From the NCBI RefSeq assembly GCF_900129215.1, contig NZ_FQUQ01000003.1:390101-454100 (forward strand): a DNA stretch of 64,000 bases, written 5' to 3'. Positions 43,928 to 53,415 of this stretch are shown piece after piece (positions within the stretch are counted from its first letter, which is position 1; each line of letters opens with the position of its first letter). A program made the translations under genes and the position numbers. This stretch comes from Pedobacter caeni. GTDB lineage: Bacteria > Bacteroidota > Bacteroidia > Sphingobacteriales > Sphingobacteriaceae. The notes below the pieces were generated by a model. It saw only the letters and a list, made by a program, of their open reading frames with translations, searched no databases and was not told where the DNA came from.

Positions 43928-45142
43928 ATGAAAAAAATCGTCCTTAGTTTCTTACTGGGTCTGCCTATTTTAGGCTACTCCCAATCCTTCCAGGTAAACC
44001 TCCAGGGCCAAAAGCAAACCGCCATGGGTGGAGCCGGAACAGGCCTTGCGCTGGATGAAGCCGCTGTGTTTTTTAATCCGGGAGCAGTATCCTTCCTGAA
44101 GAAAAATGGTGTTCAGGCGGGTATCAGTCCGCTGTACCTAAAAACCGCTTTCCGTGAAAATGGTTCCAACATTACGGAATACAACAAAGATAAAATCGCG
44201 ACACCTGTAATGGGTTATGCGGTATTCGGATCACCAGCCAACCGTTTGAGGTTTGGTATTGGTATCTATACGCCATTTGGTGGTGCCATGCACTGGAAAG
44301 AAGACTGGACAGGTAAGTTCACGGTGACCTCCCTGGACCTGCAGGCCATTTATATCCAGCCTACCTTAAGTTTAAAAATAACAGATAATATCGGTATCGG
44401 TGGAGGTCTGGTTTATTCCTTGGGAAAAGTTGATTTACGAAGAGCCATTCCAATTACTAAACCTAACGGAGAAATTTCAACAGCAAAACTAAAAGGTGAT
44501 GCAAAAGATTTCGGATGGAATGCAGGTATTTATGTGCAGACGGTTTCCGGTGTGTCTATCGGAGTTACCCACCGTTCGCAAATCACGGCAAAAGTTAAAG
44601 GTGGTGATGCCATCTTTGATGTACCCGATGCGTTGAGGGCAACTATGCCAACGAAATTTGATGCAGAGCTTCCTTTGCCGGCAACAACTTCCATTGGTTT
44701 GGGTTTCTATCCTTCAGACAAAACCACTATTGCGGTGGATGTGAACTGGGTACACTGGAATAAATATAAAGAACTGGCTTTCGATTACGACAACAATGCC
44801 AGGATTCCTGATACCAAATCACCAAGAAATTACCATGATGCTGCGGCCTTCCGTGTAGGGATCCAAAATCAGACGACCAACAGATTGGCACTTCGTGCAG
44901 GTATTGCTTATGCCATGACTCCGGTAGGAAAAGGATATGTAACACCGGAAGTTCCGGATGCTGACCGTCTTTTGTTAAGTGCAGGTCTAGGATTTAAAGC
45001 ATCTGAAAGGTTCCTGATTGATTTGTCTTTCTTATATGAAAATGTGAAAGCCAGAAATGAAACAAATATTGAAACAGGCCTGAGCGGTGAGTTTAAAACA
45101 GCTGCGTACATCCCGGGGATCTCCTTCTCTTATAAATGGTAG
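43928..45142 (+). CDS. OmpP1/FadL-family outer-membrane transporter
   Basis: 404 residues from the ATG at 43928, which opens the signal peptide MKKIVLSFLLGLPILGYSQS (an upstream frame extension of 25 residues precedes it). The FadL pattern is clear: the N-terminal hatch with the NPA-like motif (GGAGTGLALDEAAVFFNPGA), alternating strands (IYTPFGGAMHWKEDWTGKFT) and a C-terminal strand ending in Trp (GISFSYKW). It imports hydrophobic molecules such as long-chain fatty acids. The next gene, a secreted GDSL lipoprotein, starts 23 bp downstream, so the pair may release and import acyl chains. Confidence 0.92.
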   Translation: MKKIVLSFLLGLPILGYSQSFQVNLQGQKQTAMGGAGTGLALDEAAVFFNPGAVSFLKKNGVQAGISPLYLKTAFRENGSNITEYNKDKIATPVMGYAVFGSPANRLRFGIGIYTPFGGAMHWKEDWTGKFTVTSLDLQAIYIQPTLSLKITDNIGIGGGLVYSLGKVDLRRAIPITKPNGEISTAKLKGDAKDFGWNAGIYVQTVSGVSIGVTHRSQITAKVKGGDAIFDVPDALRATMPTKFDAELPLPATTSIGLGFYPSDKTTIAVDVNWVHWNKYKELAFDYDNNARIPDTKSPRNYHDAAAFRVGIQNQTTNRLALRAGIAYAMTPVGKGYVTPEVPDADRLLLSAGLGFKASERFLIDLSFLYENVKARNETNIETGLSGEFKTAAYIPGISFSYKW

Positions 45143-45165
45143 TTAACCTTTTCAGAAAAAATACA

Positions 45166-46455
45166 ATGAAATCAAATTTTATATATAAAAGTATTCTTGC
45201 GGTTGCTATTCTTGGAATGGCTTCCTGCAAACCAGAGCTCAAAGACATCACGCCAACTAAAGGCAGTGCAGACTTTTCGAGATATATTGCCGTAGGGAAT
45301 TCACTGACTTCGGGATATGCAGACGGTGGACTGTTTCTTGAAGGACAACAGAACTCTTATCCTCTAATGATTGCCGAACAGATGAAAGCTGTTGGTGGCG
45401 GCGCTTTTGCTACTCCGTTTTTTAAAGATAGCGAAGCCGATGGTTCAGGCCATTTGGTGTTGAAAGGATTTGACGCAAAGGGTTTGCCTCAGCTTGCTGA
45501 GCAAAAAGACCGTTTGGCGGTAAGGCCGGGATCAGGTGCGGTAACACTTTTCACAAAGTATACCGGAGACCTTAACAATTATGGCGTTCCGGGGATTAAA
45601 CTAGCACACATTACCGCAGGTGTATACGGTAATCTGAATGGTTTCTATGAAAGGATGTTGCCAACTGATGCTCCAGGAAATACCACCCCATATCTGGAGT
45701 TCGTAACGGCTAAACCTTATACCTTCTTTAGTATGTGGTTAGGAAATAACGACATCCTGGGCTATGCAAGTTCAGGAGGTGCAAATCCTAATGATCAGCC
45801 GACACCAAAAGCAATGTTTAGCGGTTTATACAATATTGCTGTGAATAAACTGACGGAAAAAGAGGCTAAAGGTGTGGTAGCTACCATTCCTGATGTATTG
45901 AGCACGCCTTACTTCAATACGGTTACTTTAGCTTCATTGCTTGCTGCAGTACAGGTGTCAGCACCAACAGTAAAAGATATTTATATCAAAACAGGTGCGG
46001 GAGCAACCAGACCGGCAACAGCTCAGGATTATTTCGTACTTCCTTTTCTTTCCGCAGGGTTATTGGGAGTGCCTACAGGTGGAATTCCTTATGGTTTACA
46101 TCCTTTAAATCCGGTAGATAGTAGATGGGTATTAGACAAAGATGAAGCGGCTATTGTTGCCGATTATACCAACGCTTACAATGCAACGATCAAATCTGTA
46201 GCTGCGGCCAAAGGTTTGGCTTTAGTGGATGCTTATGCACTATTAAAAGAATATGGTGCAGGTAAAGATGTAAATGGAATCAGGGTAAGTGCTGCTTTTA
46301 TCACTGGTAATATCTTCTCTTTAGATGGCATTCACCTGACTCCGCTTGGTTATTCCATCGTAGCTAATGAATTTATCAGATCTATCAATTCAAAATATGG
46401 TTCTTCGATCCCGATTGTGGATGTGACGAAATACAGAGGGGTGAAGTTCCCTTAA
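45166..46455 (+). CDS. SGNH/GDSL-type hydrolase lipoprotein
   Basis: 429 residues from the ATG at 45166. A lipobox follows the signal peptide (AILGMASCKPE). Block I is in variant form: GNSLTSGYADGG (GNSL for GDSL); block III is LGNNDILGY; the late block V is DGIHLTPLGY (Asp-x-x-His). These are the Ser, Asn, Asp and His of SGNH hydrolases, which cleave acyl esters. It is co-oriented with and 23 bp after the FadL-family gene. Inference: a surface or periplasmic esterase that feeds the porin. Two hairpins follow, the second a terminator. Confidence 0.88.
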   Translation: MKSNFIYKSILAVAILGMASCKPELKDITPTKGSADFSRYIAVGNSLTSGYADGGLFLEGQQNSYPLMIAEQMKAVGGGAFATPFFKDSEADGSGHLVLKGFDAKGLPQLAEQKDRLAVRPGSGAVTLFTKYTGDLNNYGVPGIKLAHITAGVYGNLNGFYERMLPTDAPGNTTPYLEFVTAKPYTFFSMWLGNNDILGYASSGGANPNDQPTPKAMFSGLYNIAVNKLTEKEAKGVVATIPDVLSTPYFNTVTLASLLAAVQVSAPTVKDIYIKTGAGATRPATAQDYFVLPFLSAGLLGVPTGGIPYGLHPLNPVDSRWVLDKDEAAIVADYTNAYNATIKSVAAAKGLALVDAYALLKEYGAGKDVNGIRVSAAFITGNIFSLDGIHLTPLGYSIVANEFIRSINSKYGSSIPIVDVTKYRGVKFP

Positions 46456-46467
46456 TCTTATATTAAT

Positions 46468-46499
46468 TCAGATAAAAAGATGAGTTGTCTTTTATCTGA
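46468..46499 (+). terminator. First hairpin after the GDSL gene
   Basis: TCAGATAAAA / TTTTATCTGA, a perfect 10-bp outer stem extended by further pairing around one bulged A. It stands just ahead of the main terminator, 13 bp after the stop codon. Confidence 0.5.
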
Positions 46500-46507
46500 C
46501 TATACCG

Positions 46508-46545
46508 AAATGGGATTTGAACTTTTGCTTCAAATCCCATTTTTG
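46508..46545 (+). terminator. Terminator of the FadL/GDSL pair
   Basis: A perfect 14-bp stem (AAATGGGATTTGAA / TTCAAATCCCATTT) with a 7-nt loop and T-rich tail. It overlaps the last codons of the convergent membrane protein gene (stop at 46530). Confidence 0.8.
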
Positions 46546-46994
46546 TTTGTAAGCTTTTTTAATTTAGGTTTTCCTAAACTTATAACAATGGTTGCAATTG
46601 CCAAACCTCCGAAAATGATAATGGTAAGTAATGAAAAAATAGCATTTGAAGATGTTACCAGCACTTTTATGGGATCAATTGTAAGAATGAGAATATCCAG
46701 AATGCAAAAATTATTGTTAACGGCTGAATTTATGCCCTTGATTCCAGATCTGATGAGGTAGTATACGGACCAATAGGTTGCAAAAATGAAAAAGGCGTCT
46801 ATAAACATCACTCCTAGGGGTTGAAGGTCTAAATTAAATATATTACCTGCTCCGTCAATTAATAAAAAGGGGTATATGAGTAGCATTAGACCCATTATTA
46901 TTCCGAATTTATCTCCGGATGCATAAATCAATAAAAATGAAATAGCAGTTAAGATTTTTAACCTTGATAGGCGATGTTCCAGATATAGTTTCAT
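46530..46994 (-). CDS. Uncharacterised inner-membrane protein
   Basis: 154 residues from the ATG at 46994 (MKLYLEHRLSRLKIL); a TTG at 47024 would add ten residues. About four hydrophobic helices: LTAISFLLIYASGDKF region, IIMGLMLLIYPFLLI, VMFIDAFFIFATYWSVYYLI and AIFSLLTIIIFGGLAIATIV. It ends in a basic tail. No family recognised. Its 3' end overlaps the terminator of the opposite-strand lipoprotein gene, so the two transcripts are complementary there. It borders the accessory stretch that follows. Confidence 0.55.
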   Translation of the reverse strand: MKLYLEHRLSRLKILTAISFLLIYASGDKFGIIMGLMLLIYPFLLIDGAGNIFNLDLQPLGVMFIDAFFIFATYWSVYYLIRSGIKGINSAVNNNFCILDILILTIDPIKVLVTSSNAIFSLLTIIIFGGLAIATIVISLGKPKLKKLTNKNGI

Positions 46995-47185
46995 TTTGTT
47001 TGAAATATCTTGCGAAGATTGCAATTTATTTCTAATAGCTTGTTTATTTACAGTCTTGCTCTTGGTCGCGGTCTTTTGAGCTGAATCTTTATGTTAATTT
47101 TCAGCCTGTCTCCCAATTCCTGTCGCTGTTAATCTTAAAACAGGCTTCCCGGTTTATGTTACACCTTATGATTAATACATTAAAT

Positions 47186-48010
47186 ATGGCAAAAGTAGCA
47201 AATGGACCATTAGGGTCCTTAAACGGAAAAATAAACAACCTGGGTTTTTACATGCTAAACGGACAGCATATCTGTCGTACGATAGGCGATCCGGGTAAAC
47301 CAAGCATCAATCAGCAGGCCAATCGCCGGGAGATGTCGGTAACGATGCAGATGGTGTCGTCCATCAGAGAATTTATCAGTGTCAGTTTTGACCTGGAAGC
47401 CCGGGGAACGGTTAAAAACGCGCATAACCTGGCTACTTCTTATATTAAAAAGAAGGCTTTAAAGGGGCAATACCCTAACCTTTCTGTAGATTATAGTAAA
47501 GTGGAGCTGAGTCATGGTACTTTAGCAGGTGCTACAGACCTGAAACTCGAAAAAAGAGAAAAAGGAGTGCAGATCAGTTGGAACACGAAGGGACGTTATG
47601 ATGATATTGTCATGATTTTGCTTTATCATCCTTTGAAGAGAACAGCTACTTCACGCATTAATGCCAGCAGGAGAGATACAGGAACCTGTTTTATTGAATT
47701 GGATCACGATGGATTCCTGGAAGAGCCAATAGAAGCTTATATCTGTTTCAGAGCCGCAGATGGCAAGGAAATTTCAGACAGTGTGTATTTAGGTAACCTG
47801 AATGGAGAAGCGGAAACGGAGGAACAGATCAGCGAGAAAAGGAAATATGCTGAAGTAAAACAGCGTTTCTCTATTGTTGAAGCTGATTATTTAGGGCAAA
47901 TGCAGGGCAACAGGGGGAATCCAGTCGATAGCAAAGCTTTCCGAACCCTGGAAAAGGAGTATGAGGTGCTGAAGAATAAATTGGAACACCTCCCCGGGAA
48001 ACCTGGTTAA
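47186..48010 (+). CDS. DUF6266 family protein
   Basis: 274 residues from the ATG at 47186. The N-terminus shows the DUF6266 signature: MAKVANGPLGSLNGKINNLG, then GQHICRTIGDPGKPSINQQ and a Ser/Arg-rich helical stretch. The C-terminal 70 residues are a charged coiled region (EISEKRKYAEVKQRFSIVEA). No signal peptide or membrane segment. The function of the family is unknown; its members are restricted to Bacteroidota and often vary between related genomes. It opens the accessory segment at 47-53.5 kb. Confidence 0.75.
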   Translation: MAKVANGPLGSLNGKINNLGFYMLNGQHICRTIGDPGKPSINQQANRREMSVTMQMVSSIREFISVSFDLEARGTVKNAHNLATSYIKKKALKGQYPNLSVDYSKVELSHGTLAGATDLKLEKREKGVQISWNTKGRYDDIVMILLYHPLKRTATSRINASRRDTGTCFIELDHDGFLEEPIEAYICFRAADGKEISDSVYLGNLNGEAETEEQISEKRKYAEVKQRFSIVEADYLGQMQGNRGNPVDSKAFRTLEKEYEVLKNKLEHLPGKPG

Positions 48011-48251
48011 AGGAATCAGGTGAAGAGTTAGAATTTGTTTAAAATGTTATCCTTCTATATTCTAGAACGTAGAACGATATTGTTGAGGCCGGTATTGTCA
48101 GTATTTTTTTTAATTTTATCGTTAATGATTGTCTAATATAAATTATCGTGTATAAGATTCGGTTGAAGTAGAAAAACAAGACGAGACTTAACCGGTGATC
48201 CATGAAATATTTGGGTATCAGAACGTAATTTAAGACTGATAGAATAATTAA

Positions 48252-49478
48252 ATGAATAAACCGATTCTGATCCTGGTGTTGCTGTTGAACTTCTTGTATG
48301 CAAATGGACAGAAAAATCCATTGGATCAATCCAAAATCAAGGAAGATCTGAACGAAATTCTGGCTGATCTATCAAACAGATATGTTTATCTGGAAGAGAA
48401 AAATGTTGATTTGAACTGTATCAGGACCTATTACACAAAGCAAATTGAAAAGCTACAAACTGAGGAAGAAACGGTACTCTTTTTTGAATACCTGTTAGAT
48501 GAGTTTTATGATAGCCACCTGATTTTAAACACCAACAGAAAATCCTCATTCCGTCTCTTTTCACCAGTTTATGTCAGCTTTCAAAACGAAAAGGTTGTCA
48601 TCACAGATGTATGGCAAACCCAAATACAGGCGCTGGAACATCATATACTTGGTGCCGAAATTAAAAAGGTCAACGGAGTTGATTTTGATCAGGCTATCGA
48701 AGAATTTCCAACACATTGCAGTAACAAAAAATCACCGAGAGTGAGGGAATGGATTGCCAATAAACTTTTAGCGGGAAGGTATAACCAACCGAGAATTTTG
48801 ACCCTACGATTGATCAACCAAAAGACCATTAATCTTGACCTGGATAAAATCAGCTATAAAAACAAGGACAGTAGGTTATTGACCGTTGAAAGCAGGGACG
48901 GAATAGGGATCATCAGCATCAATAATTCTTTGGGCAACAATAACCTGGTTGCAGAATTTGACAAATCGTTGGATAGCTTAGCAGACACGAGGGCTTTAAT
49001 TCTGGATCTGAGAAATACCGTGGATGGGGGGAATTCTTATGTGGCCCGCGGAATCATGAGCAGGTTCATTTCCGAAACTAAACCTTATCAAAGGCATTTG
49101 GAAAAAGAAAAATACGGCAACAATCCTTTAGTGGAAAGAAGCTGGGTGGAATATGTAAATCCAAGAGGTAAACAGTATATCAAACCGGTTGTCGTTTTGG
49201 TTGGCCGCTGGACAGGCAGTATGGGTGAAGGACTCGCCATTGGCTTTGAAGGAATGCAACGGGCGGAAATTGTCGGAACAGAAATGGAGCGTCTTGCCGG
49301 AGAAATGAGTGGTTTCTCCTTTAAGCATCAAAGCTTTGGTTACCGGTTGTCGACGGCCAGACTGTTTCATGTTAATGGAACACCAAGAGAAGCGTATGTG
49401 CCGGGAAATTACGTGAAACAGACGACAGTAAAAAAAGATGAAAGTCTTGAAAAAGCATTAAAACTGATCAACAAATGA
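48252..49478 (+). CDS. Secreted S41-family (C-terminal-processing type) peptidase-like protein
   Basis: 408 residues with signal peptide (MNKPILILVLLLNFLYANGQ). Helical N-terminal region, a PDZ-like stretch (GAEIKKVNGVDFDQAIEEFP) and the S41 core: LILDLRNTVDGGNSYVARG, then VVLVGRWTGSMGEGLAIGFE (candidate nucleophile Ser in GSMGEG). It hydrolyses peptides in the periplasm if active; the general-base Lys is not obvious to me, so activity is uncertain. It opens a co-directional series of seven genes with short gaps (49533 to 53415), though the first gap is 54 bp. Confidence 0.82.
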   Translation: MNKPILILVLLLNFLYANGQKNPLDQSKIKEDLNEILADLSNRYVYLEEKNVDLNCIRTYYTKQIEKLQTEEETVLFFEYLLDEFYDSHLILNTNRKSSFRLFSPVYVSFQNEKVVITDVWQTQIQALEHHILGAEIKKVNGVDFDQAIEEFPTHCSNKKSPRVREWIANKLLAGRYNQPRILTLRLINQKTINLDLDKISYKNKDSRLLTVESRDGIGIISINNSLGNNNLVAEFDKSLDSLADTRALILDLRNTVDGGNSYVARGIMSRFISETKPYQRHLEKEKYGNNPLVERSWVEYVNPRGKQYIKPVVVLVGRWTGSMGEGLAIGFEGMQRAEIVGTEMERLAGEMSGFSFKHQSFGYRLSTARLFHVNGTPREAYVPGNYVKQTTVKKDESLEKALKLINK

Positions 49479-49532
49479 TCGGAAACTGCTAAAAGGAATA
49501 AGAACTAAAAGAGCCTGAATAAACCAATCGTT

Positions 49533-49781
49533 ATGAAAAAGAATCAACTATCTGAATTGACATTAGACGAGCTATACAAAAAGAAAAAAACGCTGCAAGG
49601 AGCTACAATTGGTTTGGGAATTGTAATGGTAATTGCATTTTCAATTCTTCTTTACCTCGTTTTTAAAAGCCGGAACTTTGTGCTGATCACCGTTATTCCT
49701 GCGGGTTTAATTTCACTTATTCCGGGTATAATTGGTCTTAGCCAGGTTAATTCGGAAATAAAATCGCGTAAAGGAAATTAG
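49533..49781 (+). CDS. Small two-helix membrane protein
   Basis: 82 residues: a charged N-terminal amphipathic helix (SELTLDELYKKKKTLQGATI), then two hydrophobic segments, GLGIVMVIAFSILLYLVF (about 27-44) and LITVIPAGLISLIPGIIGL (about 51-69), with a basic end. No family is recognised. The start is ATG. It sits 54 bp after the S41-like gene and 24 bp before the next membrane protein gene, so the three are probably co-transcribed. Confidence 0.55.
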   Translation: MKKNQLSELTLDELYKKKKTLQGATIGLGIVMVIAFSILLYLVFKSRNFVLITVIPAGLISLIPGIIGLSQVNSEIKSRKGN

Positions 49782-49805
49782 TTGTTTCACCTGATCCTGT
49801 TTAGA

Positions 49806-50411
49806 ATGAAATCCGTAGAAAAAATACAAAATTTACTCCCTTTGGGATACCTGCTTCTGGTTGTATTGGGAATAATCAAGGAGAGTGTATTCTTTCTTCA
49901 GATGGGCATCAATATTCTGAAGTATTCCTCAATTATGGATGTATTAATTAGCCCCATAGCTACACTGACCTCAAATCCAATACTGCTTGGAGGGACGGTC
50001 TTGATGTTTATATTTCATTTTTATTTACCGAAGATGTTGTATAAACGTCGACATAAAAAATGGGTGGAAGAGGCGTTTGAGTTAAGGGAAACAGAAGAAG
50101 AATTGTCGGACAAGGAGTTGAAAAATCATTTTTTAATGGGCTCGGTAAAAATTCTTTCTTTCGCTTTACTGGCGCTCTTTCTTGGAATCGGACTAGGCGA
50201 AGGTATAGGTGTTTCTAAAAAAATAAAGAACAATGAGCTGAGTTATAATTACAAACTGAACTATAATACCGGAGAGTCCGAAGAGATTGCGGTGATTGGA
50301 TCAAATAGTGTGTATTATTTCTACCTCTCCAAAGGCAACCCATCTGTTAAAATTGCTCCAGTGAATTCAATAAAAAGTATTGAAATTACAAAAAACAAGA
50401 TGTTAAGGTAA
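49806..50411 (+). CDS. Uncharacterised membrane protein
   Basis: 201 residues from the ATG at 49806 (MKSVEKIQNL); a TTG at 49782 would add eight residues but lies in the preceding stop context. Three or four hydrophobic helices: LLPLGYLLLVVLGIIKESVF, ILLGGTVLMFIFHFYLP and ILSFALLALFLGIGLGEGIG. A charged cytosolic loop (YKRRHKKWVEEAFELRETEE) lies between the second and third. A short extracytoplasmic beta tail ends the protein. No named family. Part of the co-directional accessory cluster. Confidence 0.55.
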   Translation: MKSVEKIQNLLPLGYLLLVVLGIIKESVFFLQMGINILKYSSIMDVLISPIATLTSNPILLGGTVLMFIFHFYLPKMLYKRRHKKWVEEAFELRETEEELSDKELKNHFLMGSVKILSFALLALFLGIGLGEGIGVSKKIKNNELSYNYKLNYNTGESEEIAVIGSNSVYYFYLSKGNPSVKIAPVNSIKSIEITKNKMLR

Positions 50412-50450
50412 ATTGTTGGGGGTATAAAAGATCATCGTATCAGAATCATT

Positions 50451-51155
50451 ATGCAGGAGAACAACGATTTTAAAGCATTTAAGGAAGCAAAAAGCTGGTT
50501 TTTTAAACCGGATGCAAGTGTTGTCTTTAAAGAGACAAGCAACCTTAGGTTAAGTGATGAATTTAAGGAAACCTTTCCTGTGCTGACTTCAATAGTCCAG
50601 AAAGCCAGAACCACCTCCCTTGAAATTGATGAGGTGGAATACTTGCTGTTCGCATGGAACAATAAGGATAACCTGGTTTGTGGCTGGTTAAATAAGGTAG
50701 AAAAATCTGAGAATATTTCTAATGAATTAATCCCTGAGCATGAATTGATGCTGTGTAATATCGGTGGCATTCAGGAATCCTTCAATCAACCTGAAGTCTG
50801 GCTTGGTAACAATCAGGACTTTATGTTTATCGGTTCAGCATGTTTCAAAGGGATTGGTGGCTGGGATGAATACTATAGTATGCTTTGTGAGGAGGGCGGC
50901 TTTGAACAAATTGATTATTCAGGTTTTCTGACGTTTGTTGAAGAAGCAAACGGAGGGATGACCATGTATGATATAAATACTAAAAAAGTAGTGATATTCT
51001 CACATGACCACTGTTTTACGAATGTCGATTTTATGGAAAAACAACCTGAATATACATTCCATACTATTCATGCTGTGGAGACTTTTACTGACTATGTAGA
51101 GGAAGTTGCGGTTCAATGGAAAGCACAGTTAACAGGCCGTGATTTGGTAAAGTAG
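50451..51155 (+). CDS. Uncharacterised protein, possible SUKH-like immunity protein
   Basis: 234 residues, soluble and acidic. The stretch HELMLCNIGGIQESFNQPEV (about 101-120) and the later GFLTFVEEANGGMTMYD and VVIFSHDHCF recall the SUKH/SMI1-KNR4 pattern (Gly-Gly after a helix, then a beta sheet with Asp-His). I could not match a defined domain, so this is a weak suggestion. Such proteins protect against toxins or act as adaptors. It precedes the Imm26 gene by 32 bp on the same strand, which supports an immunity role. Confidence 0.4.
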   Translation: MQENNDFKAFKEAKSWFFKPDASVVFKETSNLRLSDEFKETFPVLTSIVQKARTTSLEIDEVEYLLFAWNNKDNLVCGWLNKVEKSENISNELIPEHELMLCNIGGIQESFNQPEVWLGNNQDFMFIGSACFKGIGGWDEYYSMLCEEGGFEQIDYSGFLTFVEEANGGMTMYDINTKKVVIFSHDHCFTNVDFMEKQPEYTFHTIHAVETFTDYVEEVAVQWKAQLTGRDLVK

Positions 51156-51187
51156 CATAGAGGGTTTTGGACAGATGCAAATAATTT

Positions 51188-52345
51188 ATGAAAGAAATAC
51201 AATTCGAACTAAGTAATGAACAAAGGGAATATCTGGGGCTTATTCCGGTTGAAAAAAACTGGGAGCTGGTAGCGCTTAATGAGATGTACCTCTATTTTGA
51301 TGGAGATACGATCCGTAAGAAAATATCTGTTAGCGGGAACTCTTATTTTGAGCAGGAACTGAACGAAAAAACTGCAGAGAACAGGACTATTCTGCTGCCA
51401 AAAACAGTGAAGGGAAAACCAAAAAAACTGAACTTTACGGCAACGCAATCTTTTAGCCCATTGGGGATCTATTTCCGGTTTTCGGGAGATGGTTACCTTA
51501 CTATTGCCAGCTACACGACACAAACTGAATATTATTCGGAAAATTTAGGAGAAGGGAAAGGCCTGGATGATTTAAGGTCATGGCTGCGGCAATGGGTTGC
51601 TGAAAGTACAGAAGACGACCTGAAAGAGATTCATGCTTTCAAAACCGCAGAACGTAAGCACTGCCAATATAAAGAAGGTGATTTTTTTACCTTTAAAGTA
51701 GGTAGAAGAGCCTGGGGGTTTGGAAGGATATTGATCGATATCGCTCAAAGGGTAAAAAAAGACAAGCTGAAGGAAGGTAAGAATTATGGCCTGACTAATT
51801 TGATGGGAAAAGCATTATTGGTCAAGGTATATCATAAAATTAGCCATACGGATGAAGTTGATCTGGATGAGCTTTCGCAAACATTGGCATTGCCCTCAAC
51901 GGCAATGATGGACAATCATTTTTATTATGGAGAGAAGAGGATCATTGGACACCAGGCCCTCAGAGCCGAAGAATATGATATGCTCATCTCCTACAGTAAA
52001 AGTATCTCACACGGTGATCAGTCGATTTACCTGCAATACGGGTTTATTTACAAAGAAGCAGCTCAATCGGAATTTAATAAATACCTGATCCAGGAGGATG
52101 AGGACGTTTGTGGCGGTATCGAAAATCCATATCGGAACGAAGGGATTGGCTTTAGCTTTGATACCACATACCTTAAGGAGTGTATTGCTGAAAAATCAAA
52201 TCTTCCATTTTGGAATAGCGATTACTTTGACATCAAATGTGATTTGAGAAATCCTGCGAACATAGAAATTAAACGGGAAATATTCTCTTTTTTTGGTCTG
52301 GATGCTGATAAAGATTATGAGGGGAACCTGAAAATGTTATCGTAA
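51188..52345 (+). CDS. Imm26-domain immunity-type protein
   Basis: 385 residues. The central segment from about 155 to 260 (YKEGDFFTFKVGRRAWGFGR) matches the Imm26 signature, in which a short strand leads into a Gly-Phe-Gly-Arg turn. The N-terminal 150 residues are beta-rich and the C-terminal 100 are mixed; neither part is recognised. Imm26 proteins are found in polymorphic toxin loci and are predicted to neutralise nuclease-type toxins. No toxin gene is seen nearby, so it may be an orphan immunity gene. It lies in the seven-gene accessory cluster. Confidence 0.75.
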   Translation: MKEIQFELSNEQREYLGLIPVEKNWELVALNEMYLYFDGDTIRKKISVSGNSYFEQELNEKTAENRTILLPKTVKGKPKKLNFTATQSFSPLGIYFRFSGDGYLTIASYTTQTEYYSENLGEGKGLDDLRSWLRQWVAESTEDDLKEIHAFKTAERKHCQYKEGDFFTFKVGRRAWGFGRILIDIAQRVKKDKLKEGKNYGLTNLMGKALLVKVYHKISHTDEVDLDELSQTLALPSTAMMDNHFYYGEKRIIGHQALRAEEYDMLISYSKSISHGDQSIYLQYGFIYKEAAQSEFNKYLIQEDEDVCGGIENPYRNEGIGFSFDTTYLKECIAEKSNLPFWNSDYFDIKCDLRNPANIEIKREIFSFFGLDADKDYEGNLKMLS

Positions 52346-52356
52346 GCTACATAATT

Positions 52357-52926
52357 ATGGGACAGCTTTTTGAACTCATCGCAGATCATGCACTGGAAAA
52401 ATTAGATGATTACTATGACGAATGCCATGTTTGTGATCAAACAGCGGTTGATCTATATCGATATCAAGGCAAGCTTCATTTGGAAAACGGAGAAATAGAT
52501 GATGACATTTATGCGGTTTGTACGGATTGCCTTTTGACAAAAAAACTTACACATTCATGTGATTTTGACTACATCAGGACAATTACAAATTATCTGGCAA
52601 CCTCAAGCCTGAGCATCGAAGAACAAGAGTCAATGAGGCAAATTTTGATAGAAAAATATCAAAAAACACCAGATGTACCCTTATTTATGCAATATGTGGA
52701 CAGGCCTTTGTGCTGTAACGACATTACTATGTTTACCGGACATCCAACAGATAAGGCAGAGCTTTATAGAATGACCGAAAATGTAATTTATTGGGAGAAA
52801 CAAATAAAAGAGAAAAGCGGAGGGTATAACTTCAGGGAATCTGGTAATCCTGAAAGTTTCAGAGAGGTAGCTTCATTTCAATGCAGGCATTGTGGGAGGA
52901 ATTATTTCACATTTCAGTTTACATGA
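52357..52926 (+). CDS. CbrC-like Cys-rich protein
   Basis: 189 residues with two CxxC pairs near the N-terminus (CHVCDQTAVDLYRYQG and CTDCLLTKKL), a CC pair (RPLCCNDITMFTGHP) and a further CxxC at the end (ASFQCRHCGRNYFTF). The order of Cys pairs and the C-terminal FTGHPTDKAEL resemble the CbrC family, linked to tolerance of colicin E2 in E. coli. The Cys pairs probably bind zinc. The assignment is by motif only. It sits 11 bp after the Imm26 gene, consistent with a toxin-protection module. Confidence 0.5.
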   Translation: MGQLFELIADHALEKLDDYYDECHVCDQTAVDLYRYQGKLHLENGEIDDDIYAVCTDCLLTKKLTHSCDFDYIRTITNYLATSSLSIEEQESMRQILIEKYQKTPDVPLFMQYVDRPLCCNDITMFTGHPTDKAELYRMTENVIYWEKQIKEKSGGYNFRESGNPESFREVASFQCRHCGRNYFTFQFT

Positions 52927-52932
52927 AAGAAA

Positions 52933-53415
52933 ATGACTGATAAAGAATTGCAAATTTTTGCGAACAACTATAAGCCTACTGACTTTAGCAAAATCCGTTA
53001 TGATTGGAATGGGAAATTTGGGCATGAGTTTCAAGATCCTAATTATGAGTTTAGAATGGCACTTTGCCAGTTTTTGATTCCACAGATTGACAAAATTAGT
53101 ATTGAGTTAGTTCGTGACCTTTTTGTAGAAACCGCGAAAACTTCCAAAGCAACATTTAGTATTTATTTAAACATTCACATTTATGCTCAAGAGCTCCTGA
53201 GACGCGATTGGGAAAAGTATTTATTGGATTATCTGGAAGCAGGTACGTATGGAATGGATTCATACATTGGTATCGGTCGAATTGAAATCGAAAAAGAAAC
53301 TGCTCAATCGATTTTTGATTACATGACAACTACTTTGAGAACTTCAACCAACCAGTATATGAATAAGTTAATGAAAGGTTTTTTGCCGCGGTTTCAGTGG
53401 CTTGCGTCCAAATAA
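52933..53415 (+). CDS. Uncharacterised helical protein
   Basis: 160 residues, all helical by inspection, no signal peptide or membrane segment. It starts MTDKELQIFANNYKPTDFSK and ends with an aromatic tail (FLPRFQWLASK). It follows the CbrC-like gene after 6 bp, so it is probably the last gene of the accessory cluster. No family recognised; a HEAT-like or ARM-like small adaptor or immunity role is conceivable from composition, but nothing in the sequence proves it. Confidence 0.5.
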   Translation: MTDKELQIFANNYKPTDFSKIRYDWNGKFGHEFQDPNYEFRMALCQFLIPQIDKISIELVRDLFVETAKTSKATFSIYLNIHIYAQELLRRDWEKYLLDYLEAGTYGMDSYIGIGRIEIEKETAQSIFDYMTTTLRTSTNQYMNKLMKGFLPRFQWLASK

